From Halichondria panicea (taxonomy: Eukaryota > Porifera > Demospongiae > Suberitida > Halichondriidae), in assembly GCF_963675165.1 (NCBI RefSeq), contig NC_087378.1, forward strand, positions 6,009,205-6,073,204: a stretch of 64,000 nt of DNA, written 5' to 3'. The first letter of the stretch is position 1. Every line of letters begins with the position of its first letter. This document shows positions 12,501 to 25,311 of the stretch, piece by piece. Both the position numbers and the translations under genes were made by a program. The notes beneath the pieces are model-generated. The model saw nothing but the letters and a program-made list of their open reading frames with translations. It ran no database searches and was not told where the DNA came from.

Positions 12501-15500
12501 ATGAGAAAAGTTGTGGGGGATCTATTTTCGCCCAGACGACCTTTAAACCCTGTACGTAACACACGGAGAAAGCCCAAACGTCTCAATGCCCATGTATCCA
12601 GTGCTAAGATTTTAGTGAGAGTCGTGAGAGCTCTCAATGTACCCATACGGACCACTCAACAGAGCACAGGGTGTGTAGTACATGTACCTTTTCTTATTTC
12701 TGACCATTTGAAATGTTGAATCACGACAACCTACTAACTCTTTGTTCTCCCCACATGCAGGGTACTAGCCCACCCCCTGTCATCACTGGCCCCTCATCTC
12801 TCCCTCACACCTCACCAGACAGATTCAGAGGGCGTGGCGATGGAACCTGGACCCTCTGGAGCTCTGCCCCTTGGTCTAGAGCTGGCAGACCCACAGTCAG
12901 GGTTCTCTCCTCAGGTAAACCACACTTTGCTCATTTATTCTCGAGAAAATTAAAGATGATTGCTTCACACACATGTACATGTACTTACAGTGGTGGATAG
13001 GAAAAAGGAAAGGGGGTTCCAAACTAACGAGCATGCAGCGCGAGCAGTGCTTTCACTACTCGCGTACAGTGCGAAATTTTGGGGGGATCACTTCCGGTCA
13101 CACGTTGTGCAGTAAGACTTGGCCATTCTCAGCCAGGGGAAGTCCCATAAGTATCTGCTACAAACAGTCACTGGCTAGCTAGCTAGCTTAGGCTAACCAT
13201 TGACTTTAAATACTCTTTTGGCAGTTGATACATAAAAACAACAGGTACAATCGTTGAATTACAATAGCTACAAAAATCTAGCTAGTAGCTGTACTAAACC
13301 CATAATAGCTATACTGAAAGGGGGGATCCGTGGCACCTGGGATCTCCCCTGGATCCGCCACTGACCTACCGTACAGTGAATGCCTACAGTATAAGTAGTT
13401 CTTTAATGAGTATGGCCATGGTGTCCAAATGTGTGTTTAAGTTTATTGTTCGATTGGTTCTGTTCATGTTAACAGGAGCTTAAGATTGTGTGTCCTTATG
13501 TGGAGATTGGGTTCAGAGGGTCAGTGATGAGAACTGCCACAGCCTATGGTCCACAGCCGTTCTGGAATGAAGAGATCAGTGTACCATTTCAGTGAGTATC
13601 ATTGTTTTGTGTGACATTGTGTCTGAATATGGTGCATTATCGTACCGAGTTGATCTTCATGCAGTGCATACAACTTCATACACACTCAAGTACAGATATA
13701 CGAGTACAGCTACATGTACATGTATAGTATAGCAAGTATGCATGTAGCTAAAGAGCCACTCACATTGACACCACCTCATTGCTACACATCCATACACCGT
13801 GCTTCACACAACCACCTCCCCCTCCTTATACATGTACATTGTATACATGTACTTCATCATATCACGCACTAATCGATTTATGCCTCAAACATTCCCCCCA
13901 CCCTACCCCACACACGCGCAGGCCTCCAGACAACGATTTTTCTCCGGGAGCCCTTCAGAAGATCACGGATAGCCTCTACATCAGTCTGTTTGACGAGGTA
14001 GTGACTGACATCCTGAGCGATGAGAGGCAGAGGAGCACCAACATCCACCACCGGATAGAGAAGAAATGGCTGGGCAGTTTCACTATCCCCTTCTCTACAC
14101 TGCATCAGAGAGAGAGGGTGAGGGCTGCTCTGGCTTGAACATTTTTGTTGAAATGTTCAGATTCCTTGGGTACACACAAGCTCACTCGCTATAGTATTTA
14201 ACCTCTGAGATCAAAGGAAATGCAGTGCCAGTATAATTTATGGCGTATTGCACTCACTATGTCCAAAATGTCCTTTGGAACATATTCCCACCTCCACCCA
14301 AATACTTTAAAACATTGCTTTTATAGGGACACTCTCTTTTAAATACCGTATACCTTAATGTGTTACTATTATAAACAAGTACTAATTTTAGCAAATTTGT
14401 AATTAACACTAAAAAGTCCGCGCTCATATAAAACGCATTTTTAAAATTATATCTGGTTCTCTGAGGAATACCTTCAAGAGAGCAAAGTAGTAATGCAAGT
14501 CGTACCACTGCTTATGGCACGAATTGCCATGTAATATCTAGTCTTCTGGGTTATACATGTAGATAGTACGCATGTATCATAACTGTGCAGGTTGAAGGTA
14601 TGTTCCGAGTGGAGGTCCCCCTGGTGTTGCTAGGTTACAGTCAGGCTGCTGATGAGGTGCTTGAGATGACCACACACACACACCTCCAACTGTTCATCAC
14701 TCTGGAACCCACCCTCAGTGTACTGCCACCTCTCAAGGACAAGGTCTATACATAATAATAACCATTATTTATAGGAAGTCAAGAACTGTACAATTTTGTT
14801 TCGATTCAGCTATGTTTTAAGTTACTGTTGGTGGGCTGTCCATCATGAGATATTGTACCGTAATGCTTCTGTATGCATGCACAGTCGTGTTTGACATGTA
14901 TATACACGTGTGTCTCTCCCTCCAGTTTGAGAGTGAGGAGGATCCCAGACTCCTGGGTCGTTCCCAGGCATGGATCAGGAAAATCAGAGACCGATTTCCA
15001 AAGAGAAACTATCTTGTACGTTGTAGCTACGCCTTTGTCGAGTACACTCTAGCTACGCCTTTGTCGAGTACACTCTATAGCACTGTATCTTTCCTGTTGA
15101 ATATTTTTCTAAGGATGAGTATTCTAGCATTCACTTTACCTGTGACCTCTAGGCAACTGCTCTCGATGTTGGTGGTAGACATGTGTTTGTGACAAGGTTT
15201 GTAAAGGCCCAGAATCCACCAGTGGAGATCATGCCACCACAGGACGCTCCCTGGACAGTAGCTGCCATGGTGAGCATGTCAATACAGTATAAATTGTCCA
15301 TTCCGATACACTGTATACGCATTCTCTTTCATGTACGAGATTTGTTGAGCTGCGTAGGATCTAACATTTTGTGCCACTGATTGTAACCTCTTCTGTTTTC
15401 TTCATGGTTACGTGGGAGCAAAGTGCTTGCATGATTATGGTACGTAGGATGTGAATCAAGTTTATGGCCTTTGGTTTTGTAGGAGCAGCTTGCCCACTAT

Positions 15501-17574
15501 GTGTCGCTAATTCCATTCCTATCTGACACTCTGACGTTCTCTGGTGAGTGCGATATCTGGAACACCTCGGATGTGAGTGCTAACATTGAACTCTTACTTG
15601 TACGTACTGTCATTTAATACAGACAAACATCGCAGTCACTAGAAAGAAACATTAATAACTATTAATAATTATTTCTTTACTTTTATAGCAATTCCTGCAC
15701 ATGCTTGCTGGTGATGAGGAGGAGCATGCTCTGTTGCTATGCAACTACTTGCTTCACTGTGGACTCGAGGCTTGGGTTGTAATGGGACACGCCATTCCAG
15801 AAGGTTTGTCACTGAATTGACTGTGCTAAGCAGCTCTCTGTATTGGGTACTATAGTCATACAATTTCAGCTCTATAGGAGTTAGGTAGGAGTAATTAGTC
15901 TGAATATCAAGCAACACTGTTAATATTATGGCCCATATACATGTGTAGGCAGTACATCGTACGTGCTGACGTGTCACCCTGGGCTGCCGTTGGGGAGTAA
16001 GTTGAGTAGGTACCTCCTCTGGAACCCCAACACAGGCCACCACTACCTCCATGACGAGCCACACATTCCACTCAAGTCTGTTGGCTGCGTCCTTAATCAG
16101 TACAACGTGAGAATACACATACCAATGCCTTAACACTCGTGTTCCCATACCGTGCGTACAGTATTGTGATTATTGCACATTATTGTTGGGCACAGGTATG
16201 GGCCAATGTGCAAGAGGAGGAAGACCCTGCGAAGATTAGATATGACCTGTCTAACTCGAAACACTGGCAGCCTCTGTTCCCCTTTGACATGCCTCCGCTG
16301 GACTCAGTGCAACAAGAGCTGGACTACTGTGAGACTGACATTGGGAGAGTTAGGGACCTGCAAGAAAAGTAACTAGTTTTTACGCTGTCTACTACATGTA
16401 TGTATATCGAGTCGTCTCAAGAGACGTTAATTGTCCTAATTGAATGCAAATAGAGTCTATAGCTCAAGCAGGTTTACAACTGTTGGCACATTATCCCCAT
16501 TAGTCCATCATTACATTAATTATACTAGACAAGTATGTTCTCAAAGCTGCTACTAAAATAGTGAAACTGGAAAATCATTATTAGATGTGCATGGGCACTT
16601 TCACATACAGTATATATGTACGGTATAGAGTGAAAAACAACAACGTACATGTACATGTAAATGTAGCTGCATTCACAAATATCTCTCTCCATAGGATTGA
16701 GAGAACCATTCACGATCACATCACTTCACTGAGGGATCGCTTTATCACTAGATGGAACAGACATTGCTCTCAAGTACTTCACACCCTCCTGCCCAGACTA
16801 GAGGAGAGCTACCCCGCCTCTCCACCACACACTGAGCTCAACGAGATCACCGCTAGCTACAAGGTACGTACAACTGTGTGCCACCGCTGTAATTGTATGT
16901 ATCGCTTTTGACTTACAGTGACTTACAGTAAAGTTGTAGATCATGCCGTACATGTATGTGTACACTTGTATATATAGCTAGTGCAGTTCACTCGTTTGAC
17001 AATGTTGATATCCAAGTGCTAGCCATCTGGATTTTATAGAGTCAGCAATCAATATTCATAGCTAGTGCAGTTCACTCGTTTGACAATGTTGATATCCAAG
17101 TGCTAGCCATCTGGATTTTATAGAGTCAGCGATCAATATTCGATATTCGGGCAAATCAATTATCGGATGAAATTTCTCCTACAGGAAAGTTGCAAAAGAG
17201 AAGTGGTCCTCTCACAGACAATGTGAGAGGACCACTTCTCTTCTTTTCAACTCTCCTGTAGGAAATATTTCGTCTGATAATTGATTGGCCCAAATATTGA
17301 TTTCATGAGTGACTATTAATTTATTATGTAATCATGGATATACATGTAGTACACAGGTTTACGTGTATTTGCTTTCATATATCTACAGTTGACTGGGTTT
17401 CCCGTTCATTCTCCTTATGTGGATGCCCAACATCTGGTGGCAGCAGTTGAGAGAACAGGAGTTCATTTGTGTGAGGACCCACAAGTGGAGTTTGCTCTGG
17501 CAGTGTATGTACACCCTTATCCCAATGACATTGTCTCCATATGGTTGTACATAGCATCTCTTATACCTAATTAA
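3505..17574 (+). CDS. CC2D2A: CC2D2A, coiled-coil and C2 domain protein of the ciliary transition zone (complete, about 37 exons)
   Basis: Scaffold of the MKS/tectonic complex at the ciliary transition zone. Exons: 3505-3563, 3649-3703, 4112-4180, 4411-4635, 4809-5006, 5183-5359, 5567-5768, 6060-6199, microexon 6458-6482 (or 6476), 6679-6812, 7007-7046, 7225-7391, 7501-7554, 7790-7908, 8107-8181, 8346-8502, 8810-8930, 9038-9281, 9710-9954, 10580-10715, 10917-10984, 11121-11311, 11655-11825, 12122-12208, 12465-12670, 12761-12914, 13476-13591, 13922-14117, 14591-14743, 14926-15015, 15153-15269, 15483-15572, 15689-15803, 15949-16106, 16196-16368, 16695-16863, 17389-17574. This gives about 1,693 residues (human about 1,620). 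Order: charged N-terminus, coiled-coil middle, C2-like region from [17 protein letters not shown] (about 735-890), second C2 from [16 protein letters not shown] (about 1100-1320), and a C-terminal transglutaminase-like inactive peptidase fold with [17 protein letters not shown], ending [13 protein letters not shown] and [11 protein letters not shown]. The start is the first ATG before an in-frame chain of exons; exact 5' exons are less sure than the rest. Confidence 0.95.
4257..4320. repeat. Small imperfect inverted repeat in CC2D2A intron 3
   Basis: GCCTCGTTTACACGAGC is followed about 30 bp on by GGCCTCGTGTAAACAGGGC, nearly its reverse complement. It may be a short MITE remnant; related GCCTCGTCCC words occur near 7684 and 23415. 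Confidence 0.4.
6458..6482 (+). CDS. CC2D2A: Inferred microexon of CC2D2A
   Basis: The exon ending at 6199 stops at a codon boundary, but the exon starting at 6679 must be entered after one base to read [13 protein letters not shown]. An acceptor (AATGCAG) before 6458 and a GT donor after 6482 (GTATAT) or after 6476 (GTGCTT) give a 25- or 19-nt exon, either of which restores the phase. It encodes AARLRA with or without two further residues. This is inference from phase, not from transcript data. Confidence 0.5.
10137..10552. mobile_element. MITE with 25-bp terminal inverted repeats (AAACGCCC family) in CC2D2A intron
   Basis: The left end TACCGTATTTACTTGATTAA and the right end TTAATCAAGTAGATACGGTA are inverted copies. 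The interior repeats the word TAAACGCCC many times in both halves. At about 416 bp, with no ORF of its own and TA at both ends, it looks like a non-autonomous DNA transposon, probably of a TA-targeting group. A 139-codon minus-strand ORF across this element and exon 10580-10715 is an artefact. Confidence 0.75.
12988..13363. mobile_element. MITE-like element with CAGTGGYGGAT ends in CC2D2A intron
   Basis: The left end CAGTGGTGGAT and the right end GGATCCGCCACTG form short terminal inverted repeats about 376 bp apart. CAGTGGCGGATCC-type ends are common on hAT-derived non-autonomous elements of animals. No clear 8-bp target duplication was seen, so the limits are approximate. Confidence 0.5.
15023..15072. 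repeat. 25-bp direct repeat in CC2D2A intron
   Basis: TAGCTACGCCTTTGTCGAGT followed by ACACTC is present twice in a row, immediately after the donor of the exon that ends at 15015. Confidence 0.8.
16974..17141. repeat. 84-bp perfect-looking tandem duplication in last CC2D2A intron
   Basis: Two adjacent copies begin ATAGCTAGTGCAGTTCACTC at 16974 and 17058 and differ at very few positions. The pair runs directly into the long hairpin at 17143, so both may come from one rearrangement or insertion. Confidence 0.85.
17143..17297. repeat. Long near-perfect hairpin in last CC2D2A intron
   Basis: The left arm 17143-17215 and the right arm 17223-17297 are reverse complements with few mismatches, separated by a 7-nt loop AGACAAT. 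The innermost stem, GAAGTGGTCCTCTCAC against GTGAGAGGACCACTTC, is perfect. No ORF is present. It could be a tiny palindromic MITE, or an intronic precursor of small RNA. The sequence shows only the fold potential. Confidence 0.8.
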
Positions 17575-17883
17575 TCACTTATAAACAAACAGTCATGCTT
17601 CATATATAATTAAGTCTTGAATTGGTACTTCATGTATTATTAAAATAATGACCACAAACTATCATAAAACACTTTTAGAGTCATGTACTGAGTCAGACAA
17701 AAACAAATTTAAACTGGCAACCTGTGTCAGCTACACATACATGATATGGCTGTACATGTATATAATGTAATGTGTGGAAAATTTTACTAAAGACCATTAT
17801 TGAAGCGACAGGCGTATATATAAAAGAGATTGCCAAAATAATCAACAACAAAACCAAACAAACTAACCAATTGCAATAACAAA
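17575..17883. other. Convergent intergenic region CC2D2A / FUT8
   Basis: These 309 bp separate two stop codons on opposite strands, so both 3' UTRs fall here and may overlap. An ATTAAA word near 17640 could be the CC2D2A poly(A) signal. No other gene is visible. Confidence 0.5.
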
Positions 17884-20800
17884 CTACACATCATTGTATG
17901 TTGGAAAATCAGCCACTCGTACTTGTTCCTCGACCTTATACGATGGAAATTGTCCTCTTTTCTGACTTGACACTTGTTTCCCTACACTGTACCCGTTCTT
18001 CTCATTCCCGGCTATACCGAACAAGTCTCCTGCCTCAAAGGATAGTTCACCATCGTGTGTGGTCTGCTTGGACGAGTCGTGGTCCTGTATTGCCTGAACA
18101 TTGTGTGCCTGTTGACCACCAAAGTAGTACACGTCATCAAGGCTGTAGTATTTCCTGGAGGCGTCAACGTGTAGCTGCTGCATCAGCTCATAGGCCAGAC
18201 GACATACCTGGGATGGGGAGGGGACAATAGTTCAATCACTGTGTCACTTCAGCACGTATAATTATGTTTCAGCAAGAGCTACGTACTTCTAAGAATGATG
18301 TTGGTGCAACACAAATACATTTAAAAACAATATAATTATATATGCATTTTATTGCAACTCATTTTTGAGATAAAGCTGTAGCCTTTATGCATGGGCCTTT
18401 CTAAAGAAAGACTCTAAAGTATATAGCTAAGTACATACCAATATCGCTGATGAGGCGTTGTAAGCTACAACTGACTCACCTGTGAAGAGAACGTGCAAAC
18501 CAAGAAGTCACATTCTGAGAGCACAGTGACATCGAATATCACACCAAACAGAGAGTCTGTGGAGTAGCGTGTAGAGGTCTTGCTTGCCAGGGACGTGATG
18601 GTGGCATCACTGTGAACCTCGTAGTCAGGGTATCTGTGGGTATGTGAAAGGGGGGGGTTGATAAAAACGCATTTCTTGCCAAATCCTATGATTTTCTATG
18701 TAACGCACACTCCATAATTATTTGGTAAAGATCACCATCTAGCTAGCTCTCAGCATGCAGTATAATATTGATCATGCATGCAGCTAGCTAGCTCAGCAGT
18801 ATATGATCATGCACAATTAATATCTAAAACCACATGCACGTGCACACAATGGACTTGCCAGTTGCCATGCAACAACACTTAACGTACGAGGCCTTAGCTT
18901 CCTTGAGAACTGATGGTTCATCTGTGGCAATAAAAACTCTTCGTTTAACCTCTTTATCATTGTGTTCCATCTCGTACCACTCGTACCATTCATTAACCTG
19001 CAGAAACCATAGTGATCTATTCAAAATCTCAGGAAAACAACCGTACACATAATTATTGTATATATAAAATAATGTTCAATCCCCGGCCACCATCAAAGAG
19101 TACAAAAGTGTTTCAAGATAATTATAAGTAACAGCAAACCTTATAGGAATCAAAAGGGACATTTAGATCTACATGTAGTTTGTATGTAGGCATAATTATA
19201 CTTTTTATTATGGTGGTAATGATTGGGGGCCAGCTGCCTATTAAACTTAAGTGAGGTACTTACATGGTTCATGTACTCCCTGAGGTCGTGGTAGCGTGCT
19301 TCAGATTTCTTATCTGTACGACGCACATGTATCCTGCATGGAAACCGTTTATGCACGATAATACATTAGTCTAAGAACAGTCGCAAGAGTGACACCTTCT
19401 TAGTATAGTGACAAGGACTGAGAGCACCTTCAGTATCATAATTGTATAATTTGACTGTATTCTCAAATATTGATGAAAAAAATGTGTGTTCATACAGTCC
19501 CAGTTAGCACTTACATGCACACTCAACTACCACATCTATTGAGCAACAAAGTACAATGTACAGTAACTAGAGGGCTAATGATATCCAAATGTGGGTTCTG
19601 GAGTAGGTGTATAGTCTACAGCTAGGCCGTATTACACATTGACTAGAATTTCACACCCATGTGCAGTGTGTATATAATTATAGACGTATAAATTAATATT
19701 TGCACACAAGGAGCTAGTGCACACAAACTCCAACGTGTTATGGCTACTTCATGTATACACATATGCTGGAATCACTATAAATGCATATATTTTGGCAAGC
19801 CCTATCAGTTCAGTTACCCATTGGGGGGTTTATGAATCCATTTAGCCGCTGCGCTCAAAGCAAAGTCAGTTTCACATACATGTAGCAGCTGCTGTCATAC
19901 ACATATGCAACACCACAAGCCATGCAAGTATACAGAGTGGTTGCATGCATGGTCATCATGTAATAGGGTTGGCTCGCAATACAGCTTACACGCATATAAT
20001 GGTAAATGCTAGCTAAGAGCAAATCCCCACAAAATGCACATATGTACACGTGTACATTCTTTGAAACAATGTTTTTAGCTTGAGCCAGTGTACTGGGTAC
20101 ATGTAATACAAACTGCTGCCAGGAGTGAGTAATAGTTACTTATAAGGTGCTGATCGAGACTCACCCTACGATGGGTCCGTCCACACTGCCCAGTGCCAGT
20201 CTCTCCTTCTTCTCTCTAATGTACTGCTCCAGATCTGCCGAGGGTCTCATGAGGAACGAGAGGAACTGACTCACAAACCATGCAAACGGTAGTCCATGGA
20301 AAGACATCAACCTGGAGCAAACACATATCACTAGAGTAGCATTAGTAGAGTTAGTACTGCAACCTTTCACCTCACTTAATTGTGTTAAAAGCAGGGTAGT
20401 GTGCACAGCCTATAGCCATCATGAGGTGTACATGCACTGCGTTTTCTCTAAAAGGTTTGCATTTCAAGTGAGGTGAAAGGGTTGTATCTTCCATGTGTGG
20501 TAGTGTGTACTAGCATATAACTTCCATGTGTGATCTACATGTATATCTATAGCTAGCTTCCACAATGACTCTTATCTACTCTTGCTCAGATTCTTTGTGG
20601 CTTGGTGATGATATGATTTTTACAAGGTCGTGATAATTCTACTGCAAATCAATGCGGCTTTAATAATTATGTGCAGACTTTTTAACCTTGCCAATGTATA
20701 GCCCAATGTAATAGAGATCGAGACCTTAATAATCATATTAAAGTAAGTGTACACTATTGCTGTATATCAGATTATTTACACAATATAAGCATAATTATCA

Positions 20801-22876
20801 ATGAGAATAAATGGGCACAGCCCCATGCATATTGCCAGCTGCTTACACATTGTACATGTAAGACACTAGACACAAAGGTCACTGTGATTGATATCAAGAC
20901 AAAATCTACTATAATTCAATTACGTGGGACTCATGAATGACTGTTAAGATCGTGAATGCAGTTTAATTCTTATACATTATGAATTGTTGACCTATCTAGC
21001 AGATAGTACACAGGAAAAATGATATGCATGTAATTATTACATACATGTATATGGAGCCTCTTTGCTTACAAAAACAATCTGACCCCATCCATTTTCTATA
21101 TAGCAATAACAACCTTCTGGAATGGTTTTCCTTGCTACACTCTACACGTGCACACAACCTTTCCACACAGCATATACTTACATGTACATATAATTATAAG
21201 AGGGTTTACTCACATAATTAACTTGTACTACAGTCACAATAGAACAGGTGTAGTGGCAACCAAGGTACATGTAGTTTGGTTACAAAATCACACTGGAAAG
21301 AAGTGATTGGAGACATAGCATGTATATTATTATAGCACCTACATACACGTGTTGATGTTAACAGTTGGATAAACCATCCGCTGTCATAGCAAACTGTAAA
21401 CAGTAAAGGCATTATAAAATGTCGGGTGGGGACAGTCACAAAACATGGGAGAGAAGTTGTCATGGGAGAGAAGTTGTTGACATGTCTACAAGCTCTGTGC
21501 TCACCTGTCCGCTAAGTCGCTGGGTACGGCCATGGGAAGCTGTGGAGGGCGGGGGGAGAGATTGTCCACAGGGGGAAGACTAACAGTTAGCTCTGTAGAC
21601 GTCAGACTCCAACCTCTCCTTCGACCTGTACATTGAGGGAATAAATACAACTACATGTACATGTATCAGTTTTGTCTTACAGTTAGGGTGTAAGCTGCCT
21701 TGTGATTACAGAGTGGGTGTACACCACTAAATGGATTCACTGTGTAGTGATGATTACGCTTGCCAATAAAATAAATAAATATTAAGACCACAGTCCAGTG
21801 TACATTATTAGAAGGGACAATCTATTGGTGTTATGGCACCTGGGCTTAGCAAATGGTTCAATGATTCAATAGGGGGCCGGGCAAGCCAAACTTTCCACAT
21901 GTAATAAAAGAGATGATCAGGTATAATTGTATTGTAAGGTTACCTTACACCACACTAATACATTATGTCAACAACAAACAGTTCAGCTTTGTTTACATAC
22001 TTTACCTGGGGCTTGGCAAGGTGAGACAGGTAGGAAAACAGAGTCCCAGCCTTTAGGACTGTAACTCCATCCTTTTGAGTCCAACACCAGTGTTCTCTCA
22101 CTAGCAAAAGCTAGAATGAAGCAATAAGATACATGATGCATTTGACAACCAAATCCACACGTTTTCCCAACTTGACATACTAGTTTTCGTGCCGTATCAC
22201 AGTCTTTCGGATTTTGTAAGCGATCCAGTCTTTTCTGCATGAGTGATTGCATTTCCATAGACACGTTTTTCTGCCAATACTGCCAGTTTAGTTGCACTGT
22301 GCTGTCAGGGGAACCACTGTGTTTTAACTCTCCGTACCATTTTCTTGCAGAATTGTACTGGTCCTTCATACTATTCAGAGTGTCTGTGAGGTATGGAGCA
22401 ATATTGTTAGTCGGAATCTTCCCAGATTTGAGCATTTCTAACTGGCTTCGAATGTACCACCACGACTCTTGCATACTCTTCTCCATACGAAGCTCGTAAG
22501 TTTTTCTCTCTTTCAGCATCTCGTAGAACTCTGGACCAGGTGATATAATATTCTGAATATTTACGGTTTCCACTGGAGACCCACTTTTGTACAACACCTG
22601 TGCTTGATGTGAGAGATCATTGTTGTTCGATGACAAGCCATCAATATGCTTCTTTGGATTTGATACTTCTCTGTAGTAATTGGCATTGTCTTGATCTTGT
22701 GCCTGGCCCAATGGAGATCGCTTGTGTACTGCACTCCGTCGTGCAAGCATTGCAGTGTGCTCATCTTTCAGTTGCTCCACATAGTTTTTTTCTAGCCCAA
22801 TGACCATGAACAGTGTTATGATAGGCACCATCACAAGCAGTGCAGCGAATATCTTGAATCCCAGTTTAGCAGCCAT
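17884..22876 (-). CDS. FUT8: Alpha-1,6-fucosyltransferase (FUT8), complete, 7 exons
   Basis: Golgi type II enzyme that transfers fucose from GDP-fucose to the innermost GlcNAc of N-glycans. Exons in coding order: 22876-22006, 21625-21505, 20311-20165, 19333-19264, 18997-18879, 18633-18480, 18207-17884. All phases agree and give 601 residues (human 575). Seen: short cytoplasmic N-terminus, signal anchor at about 8-28 (FAALLVMVPIITLFMVIGL), stem, then the GT-B catalytic domain with GWSYSPKGWDSVFLPVS, PRPPQLPMAVPSDLADRL and the family signature HVRRTDK at 382-388, whose two Arg bind GDP-fucose. FIATDEPSVLKEAK at 425-438 has Asp-Glu where vertebrate FUT8 has Asp-Asp. CTFSSQVCRLAYE precedes a C-terminal SH3 domain (YYFGGQQAHN through FPSYKVEEQVRV), the usual FUT8 order. 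The first coding exon of 871 bp is large for this region. Confidence 0.96.
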
Positions 22877-24246
22877 CTCTTGCAGAATTAGCTCTGACTA
22901 TTAGCTAGGCATCAACTCTCCTAATTGCTGTGCTAATTGATCAAAGAAACGAACAATTCATGGCTACAAAAGCCACAGCATGTCAATGAGGTAAAGATCG
23001 ATATAGCTACGGTGACCGTATAGAAAACCTAAAACACACATGTAGATCACACGCCCATCTAAAAACACTGGGTACTGGTGCATGGTGTCTCTCGATCTCC
23101 AAGATGGCATGCGCATGAGATGGCAAATGCCTTTTCTGGATAGGGTACAGTAGATCTACTGTGACCTAGCTAACAATTTTGTCTCCTTTATTTTACACTG
23201 ATTGCATTGTCCCAGATATGAGTATAAAAGGAGGCAGGCAACTATCAGTATCACCCGAAACCCGTCAGGGAGCTCATGGCGCGCGCGCGGAGGCCGGGCT
23301 TGAGATGGTTGCTATATGCTACTAGATTAGCTATTGTCTTGTGACCAAGGTGTTTGACTCGGCACTCTCTAGATGAATGGCTGCAGGTGAGAGGGTGTAT
23401 GTCATGGTTAGTATAGCCTCGTCCCCACACCCAATTCCATTCCTTATGAAAAGGCTTGTACAAGTAGGGGGGGCATGGGTGAACCTTCCCCCCAAAATGT
23501 TGTAGAATAATGACATCATCACATTGACTAACTCAAGTCAGTCTCTGATTCATGTATTTACTCAACTACATGTAACCACAATAATTATGGTAGAATCTAC
23601 TGTCTACATGTATAGTGTGTAACTACGGTGATGCAATAAGGGGTGTGGTCAACAAAAGTGGGCATGGCCAAATACTTTGCGACGTGCCCAAACCTCCCCC
23701 CCCCCTATTTTTAATCCCTGACTGCTCTCCCATACAGAGTGCGTGGAGGAGCACGTGCTACCAGCGAACTAAAGAGACTAACGTCAAAATAAGCAAAAAG
23801 ATCAATGTAAAGAGGCCATTTCGCAGGCAAGAAAAAACTATAGCTAGGCCCCTACCCATGACATATCATCTTCTGTCACTTTATATGCTATATTCTTCCA
23901 TCCTTTATTTCTGACCATGTATAATTATTATGCCCTACCCATGACATATCATCTTCTGTCACTTTATAATATTATTATTCCATCCTTTATTGCATGTCTG
24001 ACCATGTAGTTATTGTGCATCTCGTCTCAAGTGTTTGTCAATGGATTGGTGGACTGTATAAATACAAACTATAATAATAGTTAGCACTAATAGCGATCAA
24101 GGAACAATAAAGAGTCATCAAAGTGAAACATCAGAAGCATGAAATTAGGTAAAGATCAATACACTAATTATTAAAAGATTTGCATTAACACAGTATAAGT
24201 GTTTAGAGAGGCTACATGCATTTAAAAAGCCGATAAGTGATCTGAT
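22877..24246. other. Intergenic region FUT8 / geminin
   Basis: This region holds the FUT8 upstream region and the geminin 3' side. It contains an 83-bp tandem duplication at 23851-24016 and no convincing exon; the short ORFs at 23251-23522 and 23615-23914 lack splice context and similarity to known families. Confidence 0.6.
23851..24016. repeat. 83-bp tandem duplication
   Basis: CCTACCCATGACATATCATC starts at 23851 and again at 23934. The two copies are nearly identical, with small indels in the TTATATGC/TTATAATA part. Confidence 0.8.
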
Positions 24247-25311
24247 TTAATTATCCTCCTTGGACGCAAGATTGTACATCATGGCGAAATACTCTAGGTC
24301 TTTGACTCGGCTCTCAAGTTGAATCTCTCGCTTCTTCCAGTCCTCCCTCTCTGTGTACAGCACTTCATTCTCCTTGAGTGCTTCAGCCAACGCAACACGT
24401 CTCCGCTCAGCCAAGATCTGCCAATACTCAGAGGGAGGCTCTTCTGCATAGAGAGAAAAAACTATCACACCATACTAATTGAAGTACATACGTTCGAACA
24501 CACATGTAATTAAACTACACGCAAAAGGAGAGTGGAACTTTTGGACTACCTTGAGTGCACATTCTATAATCCAGAGACAATGTTACATCACTGTTTGTTT
24601 GTGTGCCTTGTTCAGCTGTACACAAGATAGGAGCATCAGACTGCTTTGTGCTTTGCTTAGTACTGAGTGGTGAGGTGCAGGAGATGACAGATTGCCTAAG
24701 CTTCGAGGTCTGTAGGGGATATAGTATATAATTATAGATGCAGCGACAACACAACTACATGACGTGTTGAATATGGATATCATGTGATGGTATACCCTGT
24801 ATTAGGGCACCAACACAGCCAAATACAGTTTAGGAATGAGCTTTAATTAGAAGTGGATCTCACCACTAACATTCAGATCACCTTGCCAACTGTTGGGATA
24901 CGTGGTGAGCCCCGTCCAACAAGAAGCTTGCTGTTGAGTTTATTAGACTGTAGGGGTTTGAGAGCCGCTCTCTGGGACTTCCCACTCACAATGGACTTAC
25001 TGCCGCCACCGACAGAGTGCTTCAGTTTCCATTTTGGGGGAGACAAAAAGTTCACCTGTGACAACAAATTTAAGCTAAGCAACAGTTAATTAATAGCACA
25101 CAAGCATAGTACACTTATACTGCTAAGGGAGGAAGTCTACAGTAACCACAAAAAGCGTAAAGATGGTAATGTGTACCTTTTTCTTGGGTACAACAGTCTT
25201 GACCACATGCACAGGGCTTTCACTCTCACTAGCGTTTTCATCTGTAAAAGCAGCACTACTGGAGGGCGAGGAGAAGTCGAGCACCGCCTGAAGCTTTCCC
25301 TTTTCTCTCAT
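24247..25311 (-). CDS. GMNN: Geminin, DNA replication licensing inhibitor (complete, 4 exons)
   Basis: Geminin binds CDT1 and blocks relicensing of origins; it also acts in neural and multiciliate cell fate. Exons in coding order: 25311-25177, 25055-24882, 24709-24550, 24443-24247, in frame throughout, 221 residues (human 209). The coiled coil near the C-terminus is the hallmark: PPSEYWQILAERRRVALAEA is followed by LKENEVLYTE and heptads to VKDLEYFAMMYNLA. This is the dimer and CDT1-binding segment. In exon 2, RAALKPLQ resembles the destruction box RTLKMIQ of vertebrate geminin, in a comparable basic context, so APC/C control is plausible. The other superfamily members, GEMC1 and multicilin, are longer and have a C-terminal TIRT box that is not present here. 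The start ATG lies 231 bp from the divergent ADAM17 start. Confidence 0.93.

Noticed and set aside
15669-16148. 159-codon minus-strand ORF
   Set aside because: Antisense to two CC2D2A exons (15689-15803 and 15949-16106), which explain the conservation of the open frame.
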